Counted from the stretch's first letter, positions 24,523-34,217 are shown. The stretch is DNA of 64,000 nt from Phaeobacter sp. 22II1-1F12B (GCF_002210165.1 NZ_AQQP01000006.1:248001-312000), one strand, 5' to 3'. The notes: generated from the sequence alone by a model not told the origin. Numbers and translations: made by a program.

Positions 24523-26469
24523 ATGGCCCAAATCTCTCTCACCCTTCCCGATGGCAATGCACGATCCTACGACGCGGGCATCACCCCCGCCGCCGTGGCC
24601 GAGGATATTTCCAAATCGCTGGCCAAGAAAGCCATCTCGGCCACCGTCAACGGCAAGCACTGGGATCTGCAATGGCCGATCGACCAGGATTCCGACATCG
24701 CGATCCACACCCTGCAGGACGAAGCGCAGGCAAATGAGCTGATCCGTCACGATCTGGCCCATATCATGGCGCGCGCCGTGCAGGAAATCTGGCCCGATAC
24801 CAAGGTCACCATCGGCCCGGTCATCAAGGACGGCTGGTATTACGATTTCGACCGCGCCGAACCCTTTACCCCCGAAGATCTCGGTCTCATCGAGAAAAAG
24901 ATGAAAGAGATCATCAACAAGCGCGAACCGGTCACCACCGAGGTCTGGGAACGCGCGCGGGCGGTCAAGCATTACGAAGACAATAACGAACCCTACAAGG
25001 TCGAACTGATCGACGCCATTCCCGGCGACGAACCGCTGCGCATGTATTGGCATGGCGACTGGCAGGACCTGTGCCGCGGGCCGCACCTGCAGCACACCGG
25101 CCAAGTGCCCGGCGACTCCTTTAAATTGATGTCGATTGCCGGGGCCTATTGGCGCGGCGACAGCGACCGCCAGATGCTGCAGCGCATCTATGGCGTCGCC
25201 TTTCAGAACAAGGAAAAGCTCAAGGCGCACCTACACATGCTGGAAGAGGCCGCCAAGCGCGACCACCGCAAGCTGGGCCGCGAGATGGACCTGTTCCACA
25301 TGCAGGAAGAAGCCCCCGGTCAGGTTTTCTGGCACCCGAACGGCTGGACCGTCTATACCGAGCTTCAGGATTACATGCGCCGCCAGCAGCGCAAGGGCGG
25401 CTATGTAGAGGTGAACACCCCGCAGGTCGTCGACCGCAAGCTGTGGGAAGCGTCGGGTCACTGGGAAAAATATCAGGACCACATGTTCATCGTCGAAGTG
25501 GACGAGGAACACGCCCGAGAAAAGGCCGTCAATGCGCTCAAGCCGATGAACTGCCCCTGCCACGTGCAGATTTTCAATCAGGGCCTTAAATCCTATCGCG
25601 ACCTGCCCCTGCGCATGGCCGAGTTCGGCTCGTGCAACCGCTACGAACCCTCGGGCGCGCTCCACGGGATCATGCGGGTGCGCGGCTTTACCCAGGACGA
25701 TGGCCACATCTTCTGCCGCGAAGACCAGATCGAAAGCGAAACCGCCGAATTCATCTCTTTCCTGTCCAAGATCTACAAGGATCTCGGCTTTGAAAGCTTT
25801 AAGGTGAAATTCTCCGACCGGCCCGACCTGCGTGCAGGCTCGGACGAGGTTTGGGACAAGGCCGAAGCCGCGCTTCTCGCCGCCACCCGCGCCGCCGGGA
25901 TCGAACCCGATCTGAACCCCGGCGAAGGCGCCTTTTACGGTCCCAAGCTGGAATTCGTTCTGACCGATGCCATCGGCCGTGACTGGCAATGCGGCACCCA
26001 TCAGGTCGATTTCGTCCTGCCGGAAAGGCTCGATGCAAATTACATCGGTCAGGACGGCGCAAAGCACCGCCCCGTCATGCTGCACCGCGCGACGCTCGGT
26101 TCGTTTGAACGTTTCATCGGCATCCTGATCGAGGAACACGCGGGCAAATTGCCCTTCTGGCTGGCTCCGCGTCAGGTCGTCGTCGCCTCGATCACCTCCG
26201 AAGCGGACGACTACGTTCACGAGGTCGTTGCTGAGTTGAAAGCCGTGGGTGTCCGCGCCGAGGCCGACATCCGCAACGAAAAGATCAACTACAAGGTCCG
26301 CGAGCACTCGGTCGGCAAGGTGCCGGTCATCCTCGCGGTCGGCCACCGCGAGGTCGAGGAACGCACCGTGTCCCTGCGTCGCCTTGGTGAAAAACAGACC
26401 AGCGTGCAGGATCTTTCCGCTGTAACAAAGGCCCTCGGGACCGAAGCAACCCCGCCGGACCTGTTGTAA
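24523..26469 (+). CDS. thrS: Threonine--tRNA ligase
   Basis: A 648-residue class II aminoacyl-tRNA synthetase, standard length. The N-terminal TGS domain (residues 1-60) is followed by the editing domain with HDLAH (about residue 77) and the second half C-x-x-x-H region, then the class II catalytic core ([35 protein letters not shown]) and the anticodon-binding domain ([15 protein letters not shown]). It charges tRNA-Thr in the cytoplasm. ATG 24523 is preceded by GAGGAG; ten upstream codons are open but lack a site. A strong hairpin follows its stop. Confidence 0.97.
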   Translation: MAQISLTLPDGNARSYDAGITPAAVAEDISKSLAKKAISATVNGKHWDLQWPIDQDSDIAIHTLQDEAQANELIRHDLAHIMARAVQEIWPDTKVTIGPVIKDGWYYDFDRAEPFTPEDLGLIEKKMKEIINKREPVTTEVWERARAVKHYEDNNEPYKVELIDAIPGDEPLRMYWHGDWQDLCRGPHLQHTGQVPGDSFKLMSIAGAYWRGDSDRQMLQRIYGVAFQNKEKLKAHLHMLEEAAKRDHRKLGREMDLFHMQEEAPGQVFWHPNGWTVYTELQDYMRRQQRKGGYVEVNTPQVVDRKLWEASGHWEKYQDHMFIVEVDEEHAREKAVNALKPMNCPCHVQIFNQGLKSYRDLPLRMAEFGSCNRYEPSGALHGIMRVRGFTQDDGHIFCREDQIESETAEFISFLSKIYKDLGFESFKVKFSDRPDLRAGSDEVWDKAEAALLAATRAAGIEPDLNPGEGAFYGPKLEFVLTDAIGRDWQCGTHQVDFVLPERLDANYIGQDGAKHRPVMLHRATLGSFERFIGILIEEHAGKLPFWLAPRQVVVASITSEADDYVHEVVAELKAVGVRAEADIRNEKINYKVREHSVGKVPVILAVGHREVEERTVSLRRLGEKQTSVQDLSAVTKALGTEATPPDLL

Positions 26470-26479
26470 CAAATCCATC

Positions 26480-26519
26480 GCCTGCCCCCTATTTCCGCCG
26501 GAAACCGGGGGCAGGCTTT
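26480..26519 (+). terminator. Terminator after thrS
   Basis: A 10-bp stem GCCTGCCCCC (26480-26489) / GGGGGCAGGC (26507-26516) ends in TTT. The loop itself can form a second small hairpin (TTTCCG...CGGAAA). It begins 11 bases after the thrS stop. Confidence 0.8.
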
Positions 26520-26683
26520 GAAACATTTGACAAAATTCCCGGGTTTGAACAGCGTTTCTCCCGTCAAAGCCTCACACCGGCTGACAGCGGCGTGAGGCAC
26601 GGCCTCGTGAAACCCGTTCGGCAACCGGCTCGGCTAGAGTTGAGGGCGCCTGACGAAGATTCATGATCAAGGAGGAAGATCTT

Positions 26684-26986
26684 ATGTCAAACACCGCCAA
26701 AACGCTCGCCGTCGCCAGTGCCGTCGCTGCCGCCCTCGCCGCGCAGGGCACCACGGCAACCGCCCAGTCCAAAGAGAAATGCTATGGCGTTTCGCTTGCC
26801 GGTCAGAACGATTGCGCCGCCGGTCCCGGCACCACCTGCGCTGGCACCTCGACCGTCGATTACCAGGGCAACGCCTGGACGCTGGTCGATACCGGCACCT
26901 GCTCTGACATTGACCTGCCGGAAATGGCCGACGGCACGGAACGCGAAGGATCGCTGGAACCGCTTGAACGCGACCTGCCCGCGTGA
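26684..26986 (+). CDS. bufA: Bufferin precursor peptide (BufA1-like, DUF2282)
   Basis: A 100-residue secreted peptide. Residues 1-28 form a signal peptide ([14 protein letters not shown] region, cleavage near TATAQ). The mature core has four cysteines (33, 44, 52, 73) in [13 protein letters not shown] and [16 protein letters not shown], the exact BufA1/DUF2282 layout. In described bufferins the central cysteines are converted to thiooxazoles and bind copper; the mature peptide is exported to the periplasm. An acidic tail (residues 75-100) follows. The start ATG 26684 is preceded by the very strong AAGGAGGAAG. BufB, BufC and DoxX genes follow. The peptide's modification is inferred from the family, not visible here. 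Confidence 0.93.
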   Translation: MSNTAKTLAVASAVAAALAAQGTTATAQSKEKCYGVSLAGQNDCAAGPGTTCAGTSTVDYQGNAWTLVDTGTCSDIDLPEMADGTEREGSLEPLERDLPA

Positions 26987-27031
26987 CCCTGTCGCGGGCG
27001 GCCCCGCCGCCCGCACACCGGAGCAACAGAA

Positions 27032-27889
27032 ATGCTCGATACCGCCCGCCTCAACCGCCTGCCCGCCGCGCCCGGCGTCGGCTTCAAGCCGCAGCATTTC
27101 GCCGCGATCATGGAAGACGCCGGCCCGGTCCGCTGGCTCGAGGTCCACGCGGAGAACTATATGGGCGATGGCGGACGGCCCCTTGCCCAGCTGCGCGCCC
27201 TGGCCGAGCGTTTCGCCATCTCCGTCCATGGCGTGGGGCTTTCCATCGGCGGTGCCCAGCCGCTCGACAAGGACCATCTGGCGCGGCTCGCCAAGCTTGT
27301 CGGCTGGCTGAACCCCGCGTCCTTCTCGGAACACCTCGCATGGTCGAGCCACGGCAACACCTACCTGAACGACCTGCTCCCCCTGCCCTATACCAATGCC
27401 ACGCTCACCCGCGTGGCCGAACATATCGACACCGTGCAATCCACGCTTGGCCGCCCGATGCTGCTCGAAAATCCGTCGAGCTATCTGGCCTTTGCCGAGA
27501 GCACGTGGTCCGAACCGGAATTCCTTGCCGAACTCGCGCGCCGCACCGGCTGCGGCTTGCTGCTTGATGTGAACAATGTTTTCATATCTTCGGTGAACCT
27601 CGGCTTTACACCCAAGGGATATCTCGACGCCTTCCCACTGTCGCGCGTGGCGGAAATCCATGTCGGCGGGCATGACCATGACGCCGACGATCACGGTGCC
27701 GCCCTGCTGATCGACAGCCACGCCCGCCCGGTCGCCCCGCCGGTCTGGGACCTGCTTGCTGACGTTCTGGCCCGCACCGGTCCCTGCCCGATTCTGGTCG
27801 AATGGGACAATGATGTGCCAGACTGGCCAACCCTGCGAGATGAGGCCTGCCGCGCCGAACACGCCTTGCAAACGGGTGCGGTCGGATGA
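27032..27889 (+). CDS. bufB: MNIO enzyme BufB (DUF692), bufferin-modifying oxidase
   Basis: A 285-residue TIM-barrel protein of the multinuclear non-heme iron-dependent oxidase family. Candidate metal ligands are visible at His66 (SVHGVG), His101 (SEHLAWS), Glu146 (LLENPSSY), Asp179/Asn181 (DVNN), His210 and His214 (EIHVGGH), Asp228/His230 (DSH) and Glu257. Known BufB enzymes transform cysteines of the cognate peptide with help from BufC. It is cytoplasmic. It starts 45 bases after bufA and overlaps bufC by four bases (ATGA). Length and motifs are normal; no missing residue was noticed. Confidence 0.92.
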   Translation: MLDTARLNRLPAAPGVGFKPQHFAAIMEDAGPVRWLEVHAENYMGDGGRPLAQLRALAERFAISVHGVGLSIGGAQPLDKDHLARLAKLVGWLNPASFSEHLAWSSHGNTYLNDLLPLPYTNATLTRVAEHIDTVQSTLGRPMLLENPSSYLAFAESTWSEPEFLAELARRTGCGLLLDVNNVFISSVNLGFTPKGYLDAFPLSRVAEIHVGGHDHDADDHGAALLIDSHARPVAPPVWDLLADVLARTGPCPILVEWDNDVPDWPTLRDEACRAEHALQTGAVG

Positions 27890-28650
27890 CCGCCGGGACC
27901 GGCAATTTCGCAAATGCCGTGCTGCACCCCGATGCGGCCCTCCCGGCAGGCCTAACGGACGGGAACGGACAGCCAGCGGGCCGCCGTTTCAACGTGCTGC
28001 GCAACAACGTCGCAAGCTCTCTGGGCGAAGCCCTGCGCACCGGCTTTCCCGTCATCACCAAGCTGCTCGGCACCGAGAACATGAAAGCCATCGCGGCCAT
28101 GTACCTGCGCGCCCACCCGCCGCGCTCTCCCGTGCTCAGCGCCTTTGGCACCGACCTGCCCGAGTTTCTGGCCGGGCTGCCGCAGCTTTCCCACCTTGGC
28201 TACCTGCCCGACATCGCCCGGCTCGAACTGGCCCTGCGCGCCTCTTATCACGCGGCGGACGCACCCGCTCTTGATCCGTCACGGCTGACCGAACTGTCAC
28301 CGCAGGACCTGACCGAGGCCACGCTCTCATTCACACCCTCCCTGCGTCTCATGCGCTCCCGCTGGCCGATCCATGCAATCTGGCTCCGCAACACGCAAGA
28401 TGACGCTCCGAAACCGGAGGCCGCGCCGCAGGACGTCCTGATCACCCGCCGCGAATTCGACCCCACTCCCCACCTGCTGCCTCCTGGCGGGGCTGACTGG
28501 ATCGCCGCAGTTTCCAACGGCAAAAGCCTCGGAGACGCTTTGGATATTGCAAAAGCCGCCGCACCGGATTTCGATCCTGCCAGCACCCTCGCCATTCTGC
28601 TGCGGGGTAATGCCCTGACGTCGCTGACCCTGAAAGACCAACGCCCATGA
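27886..28650 (+). CDS. bufC: BufC (DUF2063), recognition partner of BufB
   Basis: A 254-residue protein with the DUF2063 N-terminal region ([50 protein letters not shown]) that serves as the substrate-binding partner for MNIO enzymes, followed by a C-terminal domain of the same family ([10 protein letters not shown]... [19 protein letters not shown]). It overlaps bufB by four bases and doxX by four bases (ATGA at both ends), so the three are translated together. In characterised systems the partner binds the leader or core peptide and brings it to the enzyme; assignment here is by family and context. Confidence 0.9.
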   Translation: MTAGTGNFANAVLHPDAALPAGLTDGNGQPAGRRFNVLRNNVASSLGEALRTGFPVITKLLGTENMKAIAAMYLRAHPPRSPVLSAFGTDLPEFLAGLPQLSHLGYLPDIARLELALRASYHAADAPALDPSRLTELSPQDLTEATLSFTPSLRLMRSRWPIHAIWLRNTQDDAPKPEAAPQDVLITRREFDPTPHLLPPGGADWIAAVSNGKSLGDALDIAKAAAPDFDPASTLAILLRGNALTSLTLKDQRP

Positions 28651-29210
28651 CCGCCCTCGTCAATCTCTACCTGCGTATCGCATTCACCATCGAACAACGG
28701 CTCGGCACTGTGCTGATGCCCACCCTTGCCCGCTTTGTTTTTGCCGCGCTCTTCGCCATCTATTACTGGACCTCCGCCTTGACGAAACTTGGCGGCGATA
28801 TCTCGGGCCTGTGGCAACCGAGCTTCAACGCTTATGCGCAGATCTTTCCCAAAGCCGCCGAAGCCTCTGGCTATGATATCAGCGCGGCCAGCAGTTTTGA
28901 GAAATTCACCATCCTCGCCGGAACATGGGCCGAGTTCGTCCTTCCCGCCCTGATCATCCTTGGCCTCTTCACCCGCATCTCGGCCGCGGGCATGATCGGA
29001 TTTGTCGTGATACAGACGCTGACCGACCTTTACGGTCACGGCGCGATCGACCAGCCCGACACCCTAGGCGCATGGTTTGACAAGGACCCCGGCAGCCTGA
29101 TCCTCGACCAGCGGGCGCTCTGGGTCATGCTGTTGCTTATACTCGTGTTTCGCGGCGCCGGACCGGTTTCCGTCGATCAGCTTATCAAGCAACGGCTCAA
29201 CGTGCGCTGA
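28647..29210 (+). CDS. DoxX family membrane protein of the bufferin operon
   Basis: A 187-residue integral membrane protein with about four helices (ARFVFAALFAIYYWTSAL, AEFVLPALIILGLFTRIS, GMIGFVVIQTLTDL, LWVMLLLILVFRGAGPVS), matching the DoxX fold. DoxX homologues very often end bufferin-type operons; their role is thought to be redox- or quinone-related but is not settled. The overlap with bufC supports a common transcript. A few bases after its stop lies the convergent ArsC-like gene, without an evident terminator between. Confidence 0.85.
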   Translation: MTALVNLYLRIAFTIEQRLGTVLMPTLARFVFAALFAIYYWTSALTKLGGDISGLWQPSFNAYAQIFPKAAEASGYDISAASSFEKFTILAGTWAEFVLPALIILGLFTRISAAGMIGFVVIQTLTDLYGHGAIDQPDTLGAWFDKDPGSLILDQRALWVMLLLILVFRGAGPVSVDQLIKQRLNVR

Positions 29211-29219
29211 GCCTTCGGA

Positions 29220-29537
29220 TCACGCGACGCCCAGCGCCGCGCGGGTATCCGGCGACCAACCAAGATACATGGTGTCGCCATCCACGATCAGCGGTCGCTT
29301 CATCAGCGACGGGTGCGCCTCGAGCAGTTCCAGCTGCGGTCGCGCACGCTCTGAATCATCAAGATTTCGCCAGGTGGTCGAGCGCGTATTGACGAGACTG
29401 TCGCCGAATTCCGCCAAGGCCCGCGAAAGAACCTCAGCGGGAACACCGTCGGAACGCACATCCACAAGTTGTGCTTCTGGCAATGATTTCAACGCTTTGC
29501 GACATGTATCGCAGTTCTTCAGTCCAAACACCAACAT
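29220..29537 (-). CDS. ArsC/Spx-like thioredoxin-fold protein (YffB-like)
   Basis: A 105-residue protein with CDTC at residues 9-12, then KALKSLPEAQLVDVRSDG, LVNTRSTTWRNLDDSER and KRPLIVDGDTMYLGWSP, matching the arsenate-reductase/Spx fold, where R-P-L-I is the cis-proline region. In this C-x-x-C form the second cysteine is not a classic arsenate reductase feature, so a general disulfide-related function like YffB is safer than arsenate reduction. ATG 29537 is chosen because the upstream extension lacks homology. Its convergent position next to the bufferin operon is probably fortuitous, though thiol chemistry is shared. Confidence 0.78.
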   Translation of the reverse strand: MLVFGLKNCDTCRKALKSLPEAQLVDVRSDGVPAEVLSRALAEFGDSLVNTRSTTWRNLDDSERARPQLELLEAHPSLMKRPLIVDGDTMYLGWSPDTRAALGVA

Positions 29538-29721
29538 AGTTCGCCCCTTCAATTTCGCGCAAATAACCGGCAATTTAACCCACCGCACCCCGTTTTTCTT
29601 GATTTTTACAAATCACATGAGATGCTGACACTGGCCTTAACAAACAGTTGATGTCTGATTGGGCCATTAAAGGTTCTGCGCAATTGCCGCGCGGAACGCA
29701 AGCAAAGGGAGACGCGGAAAC

Positions 29722-29928
29722 ATGCCAAGTGGCACCGTGAAGTGGTTTAATACGACCAAGGGTTATGGCTTTATTGCGCCTGACGAAGGCGGCAAGGATG
29801 TGTTCGTACATATCTCTGCCGTGGAAAGATCCGGTCTGACGGGTTTGGCTGATAACCAGAAAGTTGACTATCAATTGCAGGACGGACGCGATGGCCGACA
29901 AATGGCTGCTGATTTGAAACTCAAATAA
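29722..29928 (+). CDS. Cold-shock domain protein (CspA family)
   Basis: A 68-residue single-domain OB-fold protein with RNP1 KGYGFIAPDEGG and RNP2 DVFVHISAV, which bind single-stranded RNA/DNA. Such proteins melt RNA structure and act in translation and adaptation to cold or stationary phase. GGGAGA precedes the ATG. The roughly 190-base region before it includes a long potential leader, as is common for csp genes. Transcription probably ends in the convergent spacer before folA. Confidence 0.93.
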   Translation: MPSGTVKWFNTTKGYGFIAPDEGGKDVFVHISAVERSGLTGLADNQKVDYQLQDGRDGRQMAADLKLK

Positions 29929-30236
29929 TTACCGTTTTTCCGCCCCCTAGCGGAACCAAGCCTTTGAGCCTCGCTTCGCCCGGTCCAGGGCGGGCAACTT
30001 CTTACCCCCTCTGCTCGGAAGAATTCCCGAGACAATCTGTCAAGAAACACCTCGACAGAACCCCTCCCGTGCACGTTAACGCCACCTCTCCGGGATTAAT
30101 CGCCGTTATTCGCCTTTTCAATTAACCAGCCGGCGCAGAATTAATTAACTTTGCAATTATCTGGTTATTTGAATTATTGAACGGCAATTCGGAAACTTTC
30201 CGATCTTTCAATTTGCCCCATTGTTATTACAACAGG
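29929..30236. other. AT-rich convergent intergenic region, no gene seen
   Basis: This 308-base spacer lies between the ends of the cold-shock gene and folA. From about 30110 on it is clearly AT-richer than its surroundings and contains TTAATTAA, inverted arms AACCAG (30124-30129) and CTGGTT (30161-30166), and a 15-bp palindrome (TCGGAAA-C-TTTCCGA, 30189-30203) followed by TCTTTC, which could be a weak terminator for cspA read-through. A small RNA is possible but I cannot support one. Confidence 0.35.
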
Positions 30237-30737
30237 TCAAACTTCCTTGGCAGAGGCCGCATCACGACGTATCAATTCCCGTAAAGTGAATTTAGAAGGC
30301 AAAACAGTCAATTCGCGCCGCGACAATTCCAGCCAGTGGTTTTCTTCAAAAGCCGGAAAGAATGCATCCGCCTCTGCGACCTGCATGTCCACCTCGGTGA
30401 TCATCAGCCTTTGTGCGAATGGAAACAGCGCCCGGTAGATCCGCTCGCCGCCAATCCCGTAAATGCGTCCATAGCCCGCCGCCTGGCTCGCACGCACCGC
30501 GTCTGCTACATCTCCAAACACGTGCTCGGCAACGGACGCATCGCGCGAGACCACGCAATTCATCCTGTTTTTCAATGGCTTGACCGGCAGGCTTTCCCAT
30601 GTGCGACGGCCCATGATGATGGCACCTCCGCTGGTCTCGCGCTGAAACATCTTGAGGTCTTCGGGGCAATGCCAGGGAATATCGTTATCTTTTCCAATGG
30701 CCCCATCGGCGGCGCGGGCAACAATCAGCGTTATCAT
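30237..30737 (-). CDS. folA: Dihydrofolate reductase
   Basis: A 166-residue DHFR: ITLIVARAADGAIGKDNDIPWHCPEDLKMFQ (substrate Asp/Glu region, W-x-x-P-E-D-L), GGAIIMGRRTWESLP (NADPH site), YGIGGERIYRAL (cofactor loop) are all present. It reduces dihydrofolate produced by thymidylate synthase. ATG 30737 is two bases after the thyA stop, so the two genes are translated as a pair, a typical thyA-folA arrangement. Length is normal and no odd residues were noted. Confidence 0.95.
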   Translation of the reverse strand: MITLIVARAADGAIGKDNDIPWHCPEDLKMFQRETSGGAIIMGRRTWESLPVKPLKNRMNCVVSRDASVAEHVFGDVADAVRASQAAGYGRIYGIGGERIYRALFPFAQRLMITEVDMQVAEADAFFPAFEENHWLELSRRELTVLPSKFTLRELIRRDAASAKEV

Positions 30738-30739
30738 CG

Positions 30740-31570
30740 TCAAACCGCAACCGGTGCCTTGATACCGGGCTGCGGATTGTAATCGACGAATTCGAAATCC
30801 TCGTATTTGAAATCGAACAGAGAGGTCACATCGCGCGTCAATCGAAGTGTAGGCAGCGCGGATGGCTTTCGCGAAAGTTGTGTCTGCACCTGATCGAGAT
30901 GATTCAAGTAAATATGTGCATCGCCAATGGAATGTATGAAATCGCCGGGCTCATATCCGGTAACCTTGGCCAGCATCACTTGCAAAAGCGCATATGAGGC
31001 AATGTTGAACGGCACTCCCAGAAACATATCGGCGGAACGCTGATAAAGTTGCAGGTGGAGCTTCCCATCCGCGATCCGCACCTGCCAGAGCGTATGGCAG
31101 GGCGGCAGGGCCATCTCGTCGATCTCACCGGGGTTCCAGGCCGAAACGATCAGACGGCGGCTGTCCGGCGTTTTCCGGATTGCCTCGACAAGCTTGGCGA
31201 TCTGGTCGACCTCGCCAATCTGCAGCCGCGCCTCGCCATCGCCGTCGACCTCCTTGCGGATGGTCGGGAAATGCCGCCACTGATGGCCATAAACAGGCCC
31301 CAGATCACCATTTTCATCGGCCCATTCGTCCCAGATCGAAACGCCGTTCTCCTTCAGGTAGCCGATATTCGTATCGCCCGAGAGGAACCAGAGCAGTTCA
31401 TGCACGATCGAACGCAGGTGCAGTTTCTTGGTCGTGACCAGCGGAAACCCGTCCGACAGAGGGTAACGGCACTGCATCCCGAAATAGGAAATCGTCCCGG
31501 TGCCGGTGCGGTCGGTCGACCGGGTTCCCTTGCTCAGAACGGTCTCGAGCGCATCGAGATATTGGCGCAT
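30740..31570 (-). CDS. thyA: Thymidylate synthase (ThyA)
   Basis: A 276-residue thymidylate synthase with the nucleophile Cys158 in LPPCHTLWQ, the dUMP-binding [14 protein letters not shown], and the folate-site N-terminus [18 protein letters not shown]. It is about 12 residues longer than the E. coli protein because of an acidic insert (EVDGDGEAR, about 107-115) before the active site. It converts dUMP to dTMP with methylene-tetrahydrofolate; the downstream DHFR regenerates tetrahydrofolate. The stop is two bases before folA. Confidence 0.96.
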   Translation of the reverse strand: MRQYLDALETVLSKGTRSTDRTGTGTISYFGMQCRYPLSDGFPLVTTKKLHLRSIVHELLWFLSGDTNIGYLKENGVSIWDEWADENGDLGPVYGHQWRHFPTIRKEVDGDGEARLQIGEVDQIAKLVEAIRKTPDSRRLIVSAWNPGEIDEMALPPCHTLWQVRIADGKLHLQLYQRSADMFLGVPFNIASYALLQVMLAKVTGYEPGDFIHSIGDAHIYLNHLDQVQTQLSRKPSALPTLRLTRDVTSLFDFKYEDFEFVDYNPQPGIKAPVAV

Positions 31571-31842
31571 GTGCTTTCCTCTGTCTCAGTCGTGGCCAGA
31601 GTGGATTCGATCCGGCCCTCAATTTCGCTTCCAGATAAACAGGAATCCACCGGATCGCAAAGCCCGAGGTTCAGGCAAAAAACCGCGCTGCGCTACTGTA
31701 TGTACACATCCGCCCCAATGGACCCACAAGATAAAGGTAACTTATCGGCCACGCCACGGGGTTTCGAATCGTAACGTCGTTGACTTTTGCACCGCCCCGC
31801 CCGACTCTGTCCGGAAAACCTGATTAACAATGGTTGAGGCAG

Positions 31843-32748
31843 ATGAAACGGTATTGGCTTGGGCTCGCAGCAGCGACCATGTTGTCCGCGTGCGGTAGCG
31901 GCGGTGGCAACCCCTTCATCGAGGACACGGACACGGACGACCCGGAGGTGGGCGTCCCCGCCGATGTTGCCCAGGATCTTCAGGGCATTTCCTACGATCC
32001 GGTCTCACAGACCCTGACCGTGCGCGGCATCACGCTCGACAACGAGGAATTCGAGGCTGTCTACAACAGGCGTCCGGCGCTCGACCGGAACGGATACGAA
32101 GCCTACACCTCACAGGATAGTTCCCTGTCGCGGCATACCACCGCCTATTTGCGTGACATCGACGGCACTCGCGCCGCCGTGGTTACGACGGGCGGGCAAT
32201 TCGAATACTTCTTCGGCGGGGCCGTCTATGGCCGCGCAGGCGCCTATGATCCGCCTTCGGTGACCGGCAGCGGCGGACTGGCAAGCTATGCCGGACGCTA
32301 CATCGGGATGCTGAACGGCCCCGGCGATGGTGGCGACCTGCTTCCCGTAACGCCGGGCACCTCCCCTTCTGTCACACCGGTTCAGGCGGGAGAAGTGACC
32401 GGCAAGGTTCTTGTGAATGCCGACTTCACCGACAACGCGGTGAACGGTATTATCTATGACCGGACCTACGTGGACTCTCCGGGCACAGAAATGGTTGATC
32501 TGGAACTCGCGCCGACGGCGATCGATCCGGCCTCGGGCACCTTCGTCGGCGACGTGTCGATCCAGCAGCAGGTACGCGGCAGCTATGGCGGTATCTTTGG
32601 TGGCGACGATGCAGCGACGGTTGCAGGCGGCATCTATGTCGAAGACCACATCACCAGCGTCCAGAACGAAGTCGAATACGGCATCTTCGTCCTGCCGAAA
32701 TGCGGCACACCCGGCGATGCAGCACTGTGTGACCAGCCCAATCCGTAA
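31843..32748 (+). CDS. Surface-lipoprotein candidate with TbpB-like beta-barrel features (Slam cargo)
   Basis: A 301-residue lipoprotein: signal peptide with lipobox LSAC (Cys17), followed by a glycine/serine-rich linker (GSGGG) and an acidic stretch (DTDTDD). The C-terminal half has alternating strands with VNADFTDNAVNGIIYD and a glycine motif GIFGGDDAATVAGGIYV, close to the G-x-F-G-x-x-A-x-x-x-G signature at the end of TbpB-type barrels exported by Slam proteins. Two late cysteines (CGTPGDAALCDQ) could form a disulfide. ATG 31843 has GAGG just upstream. Its stop overlaps the next gene's start by 20 bases. Function as displayed ligand-binding protein is inference. Confidence 0.75.
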   Translation: MKRYWLGLAAATMLSACGSGGGNPFIEDTDTDDPEVGVPADVAQDLQGISYDPVSQTLTVRGITLDNEEFEAVYNRRPALDRNGYEAYTSQDSSLSRHTTAYLRDIDGTRAAVVTTGGQFEYFFGGAVYGRAGAYDPPSVTGSGGLASYAGRYIGMLNGPGDGGDLLPVTPGTSPSVTPVQAGEVTGKVLVNADFTDNAVNGIIYDRTYVDSPGTEMVDLELAPTAIDPASGTFVGDVSIQQQVRGSYGGIFGGDDAATVAGGIYVEDHITSVQNEVEYGIFVLPKCGTPGDAALCDQPNP

Positions 32749-34150
32749 ACGACTTACAGGTGCCTGCCTTGCCCTTGGCGTCTTTTTCGCCACGGGCATG
32801 GCCCCGGCCCAGACGGCTGAAAACGCGGTATCCCTGACCCTCCCGCAGGCGCGGGTTCTTGCAGGCCATGCGCTTGAAACGGGCCAGCCCGCGCTGGCCC
32901 TGCGCCTGTCTGCCGGACTTGTTAAGGCCAATCCCAAAGACCCGGTGGCCCATTACATGCAGGCGCTTGCCTATGCCGGGTTGAACCGCAACCGCGATGG
33001 CCGCCGCGCTGCCGCTCGCGCCTATCGGCTGACCGACATCGGCGCCGACCGGATGCGCGCCGCCGAACTGGCCGCCAAACTGTCCTATGCCGAAGGCCGT
33101 CCGACCCTTGCCCAGATCTGGCTGCGCCGCACCGCGATCCACGCCGAAAGCGAAGAAGTCTCGCAGCAGATCGCGCGCGACTATCGGATCCTGCGCCAGC
33201 GCAATCCGTGGAGCTTTTCCCTCAATGCGGGTCTGCGCCCCTCGGACAATGTGAACAACGGTTCGTCCAGCCGGTACAACACCATTGATGGCGAACCTGA
33301 CTACGGCCTGCGCCCCGCCGATGCGGTGGCCCTTTCCGGGGTCATTGCGACGCTCGATACGATGCTGGGCTACCGGTTGCGCGGCGACCGGCAAAGCGCG
33401 ACCTACATTCTGGGACGCCTTTATATCTCGCGCGTTGCCCTGTCGGACAGCGCCGAAGCGCTCGCTCCCGGCGTCAGCGGTCGCAAATACGGCTCGACCT
33501 ATGGCGAATTGACCCTGCGCCACGCCTTTGCCATCGGCGCCCCGCGCAAGGGCAACTTCGCATCCGTTTCTGCAAGCCTTGGCGAAAGTCGCTTTGGCGG
33601 CGACCGGAATTTCTATTTCGCGCGGCTGTTCGGCGACCGGACATGGGCATTGACCGAAGCCTCGTCCCTGACCCTTGGCGCCCTCGCCGAAGACCGTTTC
33701 AAGGCGAAATCGAAAGCGAACGACGCGCGTGTTTATGGCCTCTCCGCGATTTTCGATCACCGGTTGCAGGGCGGTAACCGACTTGGGCTATCCCTGTCGT
33801 TGCGCGATGTGTCGGCACAGGCGATGAACGGCACCTACAGCGGTGCCAGCCTGCGCGGCACGGTGACATTCGACAAGCGTCTGGGCCCTGCGCGGGTCAG
33901 CGCGGGGCTTGCCATTGGTGCGACTGACTATCCCCTCATTGCCGCCGGCCTCAACGCTTTCGGGCAGGTCGTCTACGCGCCGCGCGACGACAAGACCATT
34001 GCTGGCGATCTGACCTTTTTCTTCGAAGAATACGACTACGCCGGTTTCGCGCCCACGCTCACGCTGCAGGCCAGCAAGACGGATTCGAATATCTCGATCT
34101 ACTCCGCACGCGATTTTTCGCTGGCCCTCGGGATCAAATCCACCTTCTGA
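32729..34150 (+). CDS. Slam-type outer-membrane translocon (DUF560, type XI secretion)
   Basis: A 473-residue exported outer-membrane protein. A signal peptide (KRLTGACLALGVFFATGMAPAQ) precedes a helical TPR-like N-terminal domain (about 30-165: ALETGQPALALRLSAGLVKANPKDPVAHYMQALAYAGLNRNRDGRRAA), and a C-terminal 14-strand-like barrel (about 170-473) made of alternating aromatic strands and ending in SLALGIKSTF, a terminal phenylalanine typical of BamA-inserted barrels. This is the surface lipoprotein assembly modulator architecture. GTG 32729 is chosen; it overlaps the lipoprotein gene by 20 bases, so cargo and translocon are co-expressed. Confidence 0.8.
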   Translation: MTSPIRKRLTGACLALGVFFATGMAPAQTAENAVSLTLPQARVLAGHALETGQPALALRLSAGLVKANPKDPVAHYMQALAYAGLNRNRDGRRAAARAYRLTDIGADRMRAAELAAKLSYAEGRPTLAQIWLRRTAIHAESEEVSQQIARDYRILRQRNPWSFSLNAGLRPSDNVNNGSSSRYNTIDGEPDYGLRPADAVALSGVIATLDTMLGYRLRGDRQSATYILGRLYISRVALSDSAEALAPGVSGRKYGSTYGELTLRHAFAIGAPRKGNFASVSASLGESRFGGDRNFYFARLFGDRTWALTEASSLTLGALAEDRFKAKSKANDARVYGLSAIFDHRLQGGNRLGLSLSLRDVSAQAMNGTYSGASLRGTVTFDKRLGPARVSAGLAIGATDYPLIAAGLNAFGQVVYAPRDDKTIAGDLTFFFEEYDYAGFAPTLTLQASKTDSNISIYSARDFSLALGIKSTF

Positions 34151-34217
34151 ACACAGCGCAAGTCTGGTTCTTCCGGCTCAGAACGCTAAAGTTCCTAGGA
34201 GCAAACGGAGAATACAC

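Noticed and set aside
26500-26680. ECF sigma-factor promoter before bufA (GTGAAACCC ... CGGCTAGA)
   Set aside because: The spacing is plausible but the elements differ from the described bufferin-linked sigma-factor motifs and no sigma/anti-sigma pair is present, so it is not listed as a feature.
29220-29537. Arsenate reductase (arsC) as the function
   Set aside because: The CDTC form and lack of an ars context fit the general ArsC/Spx-like YffB group; no arsenic genes are near.
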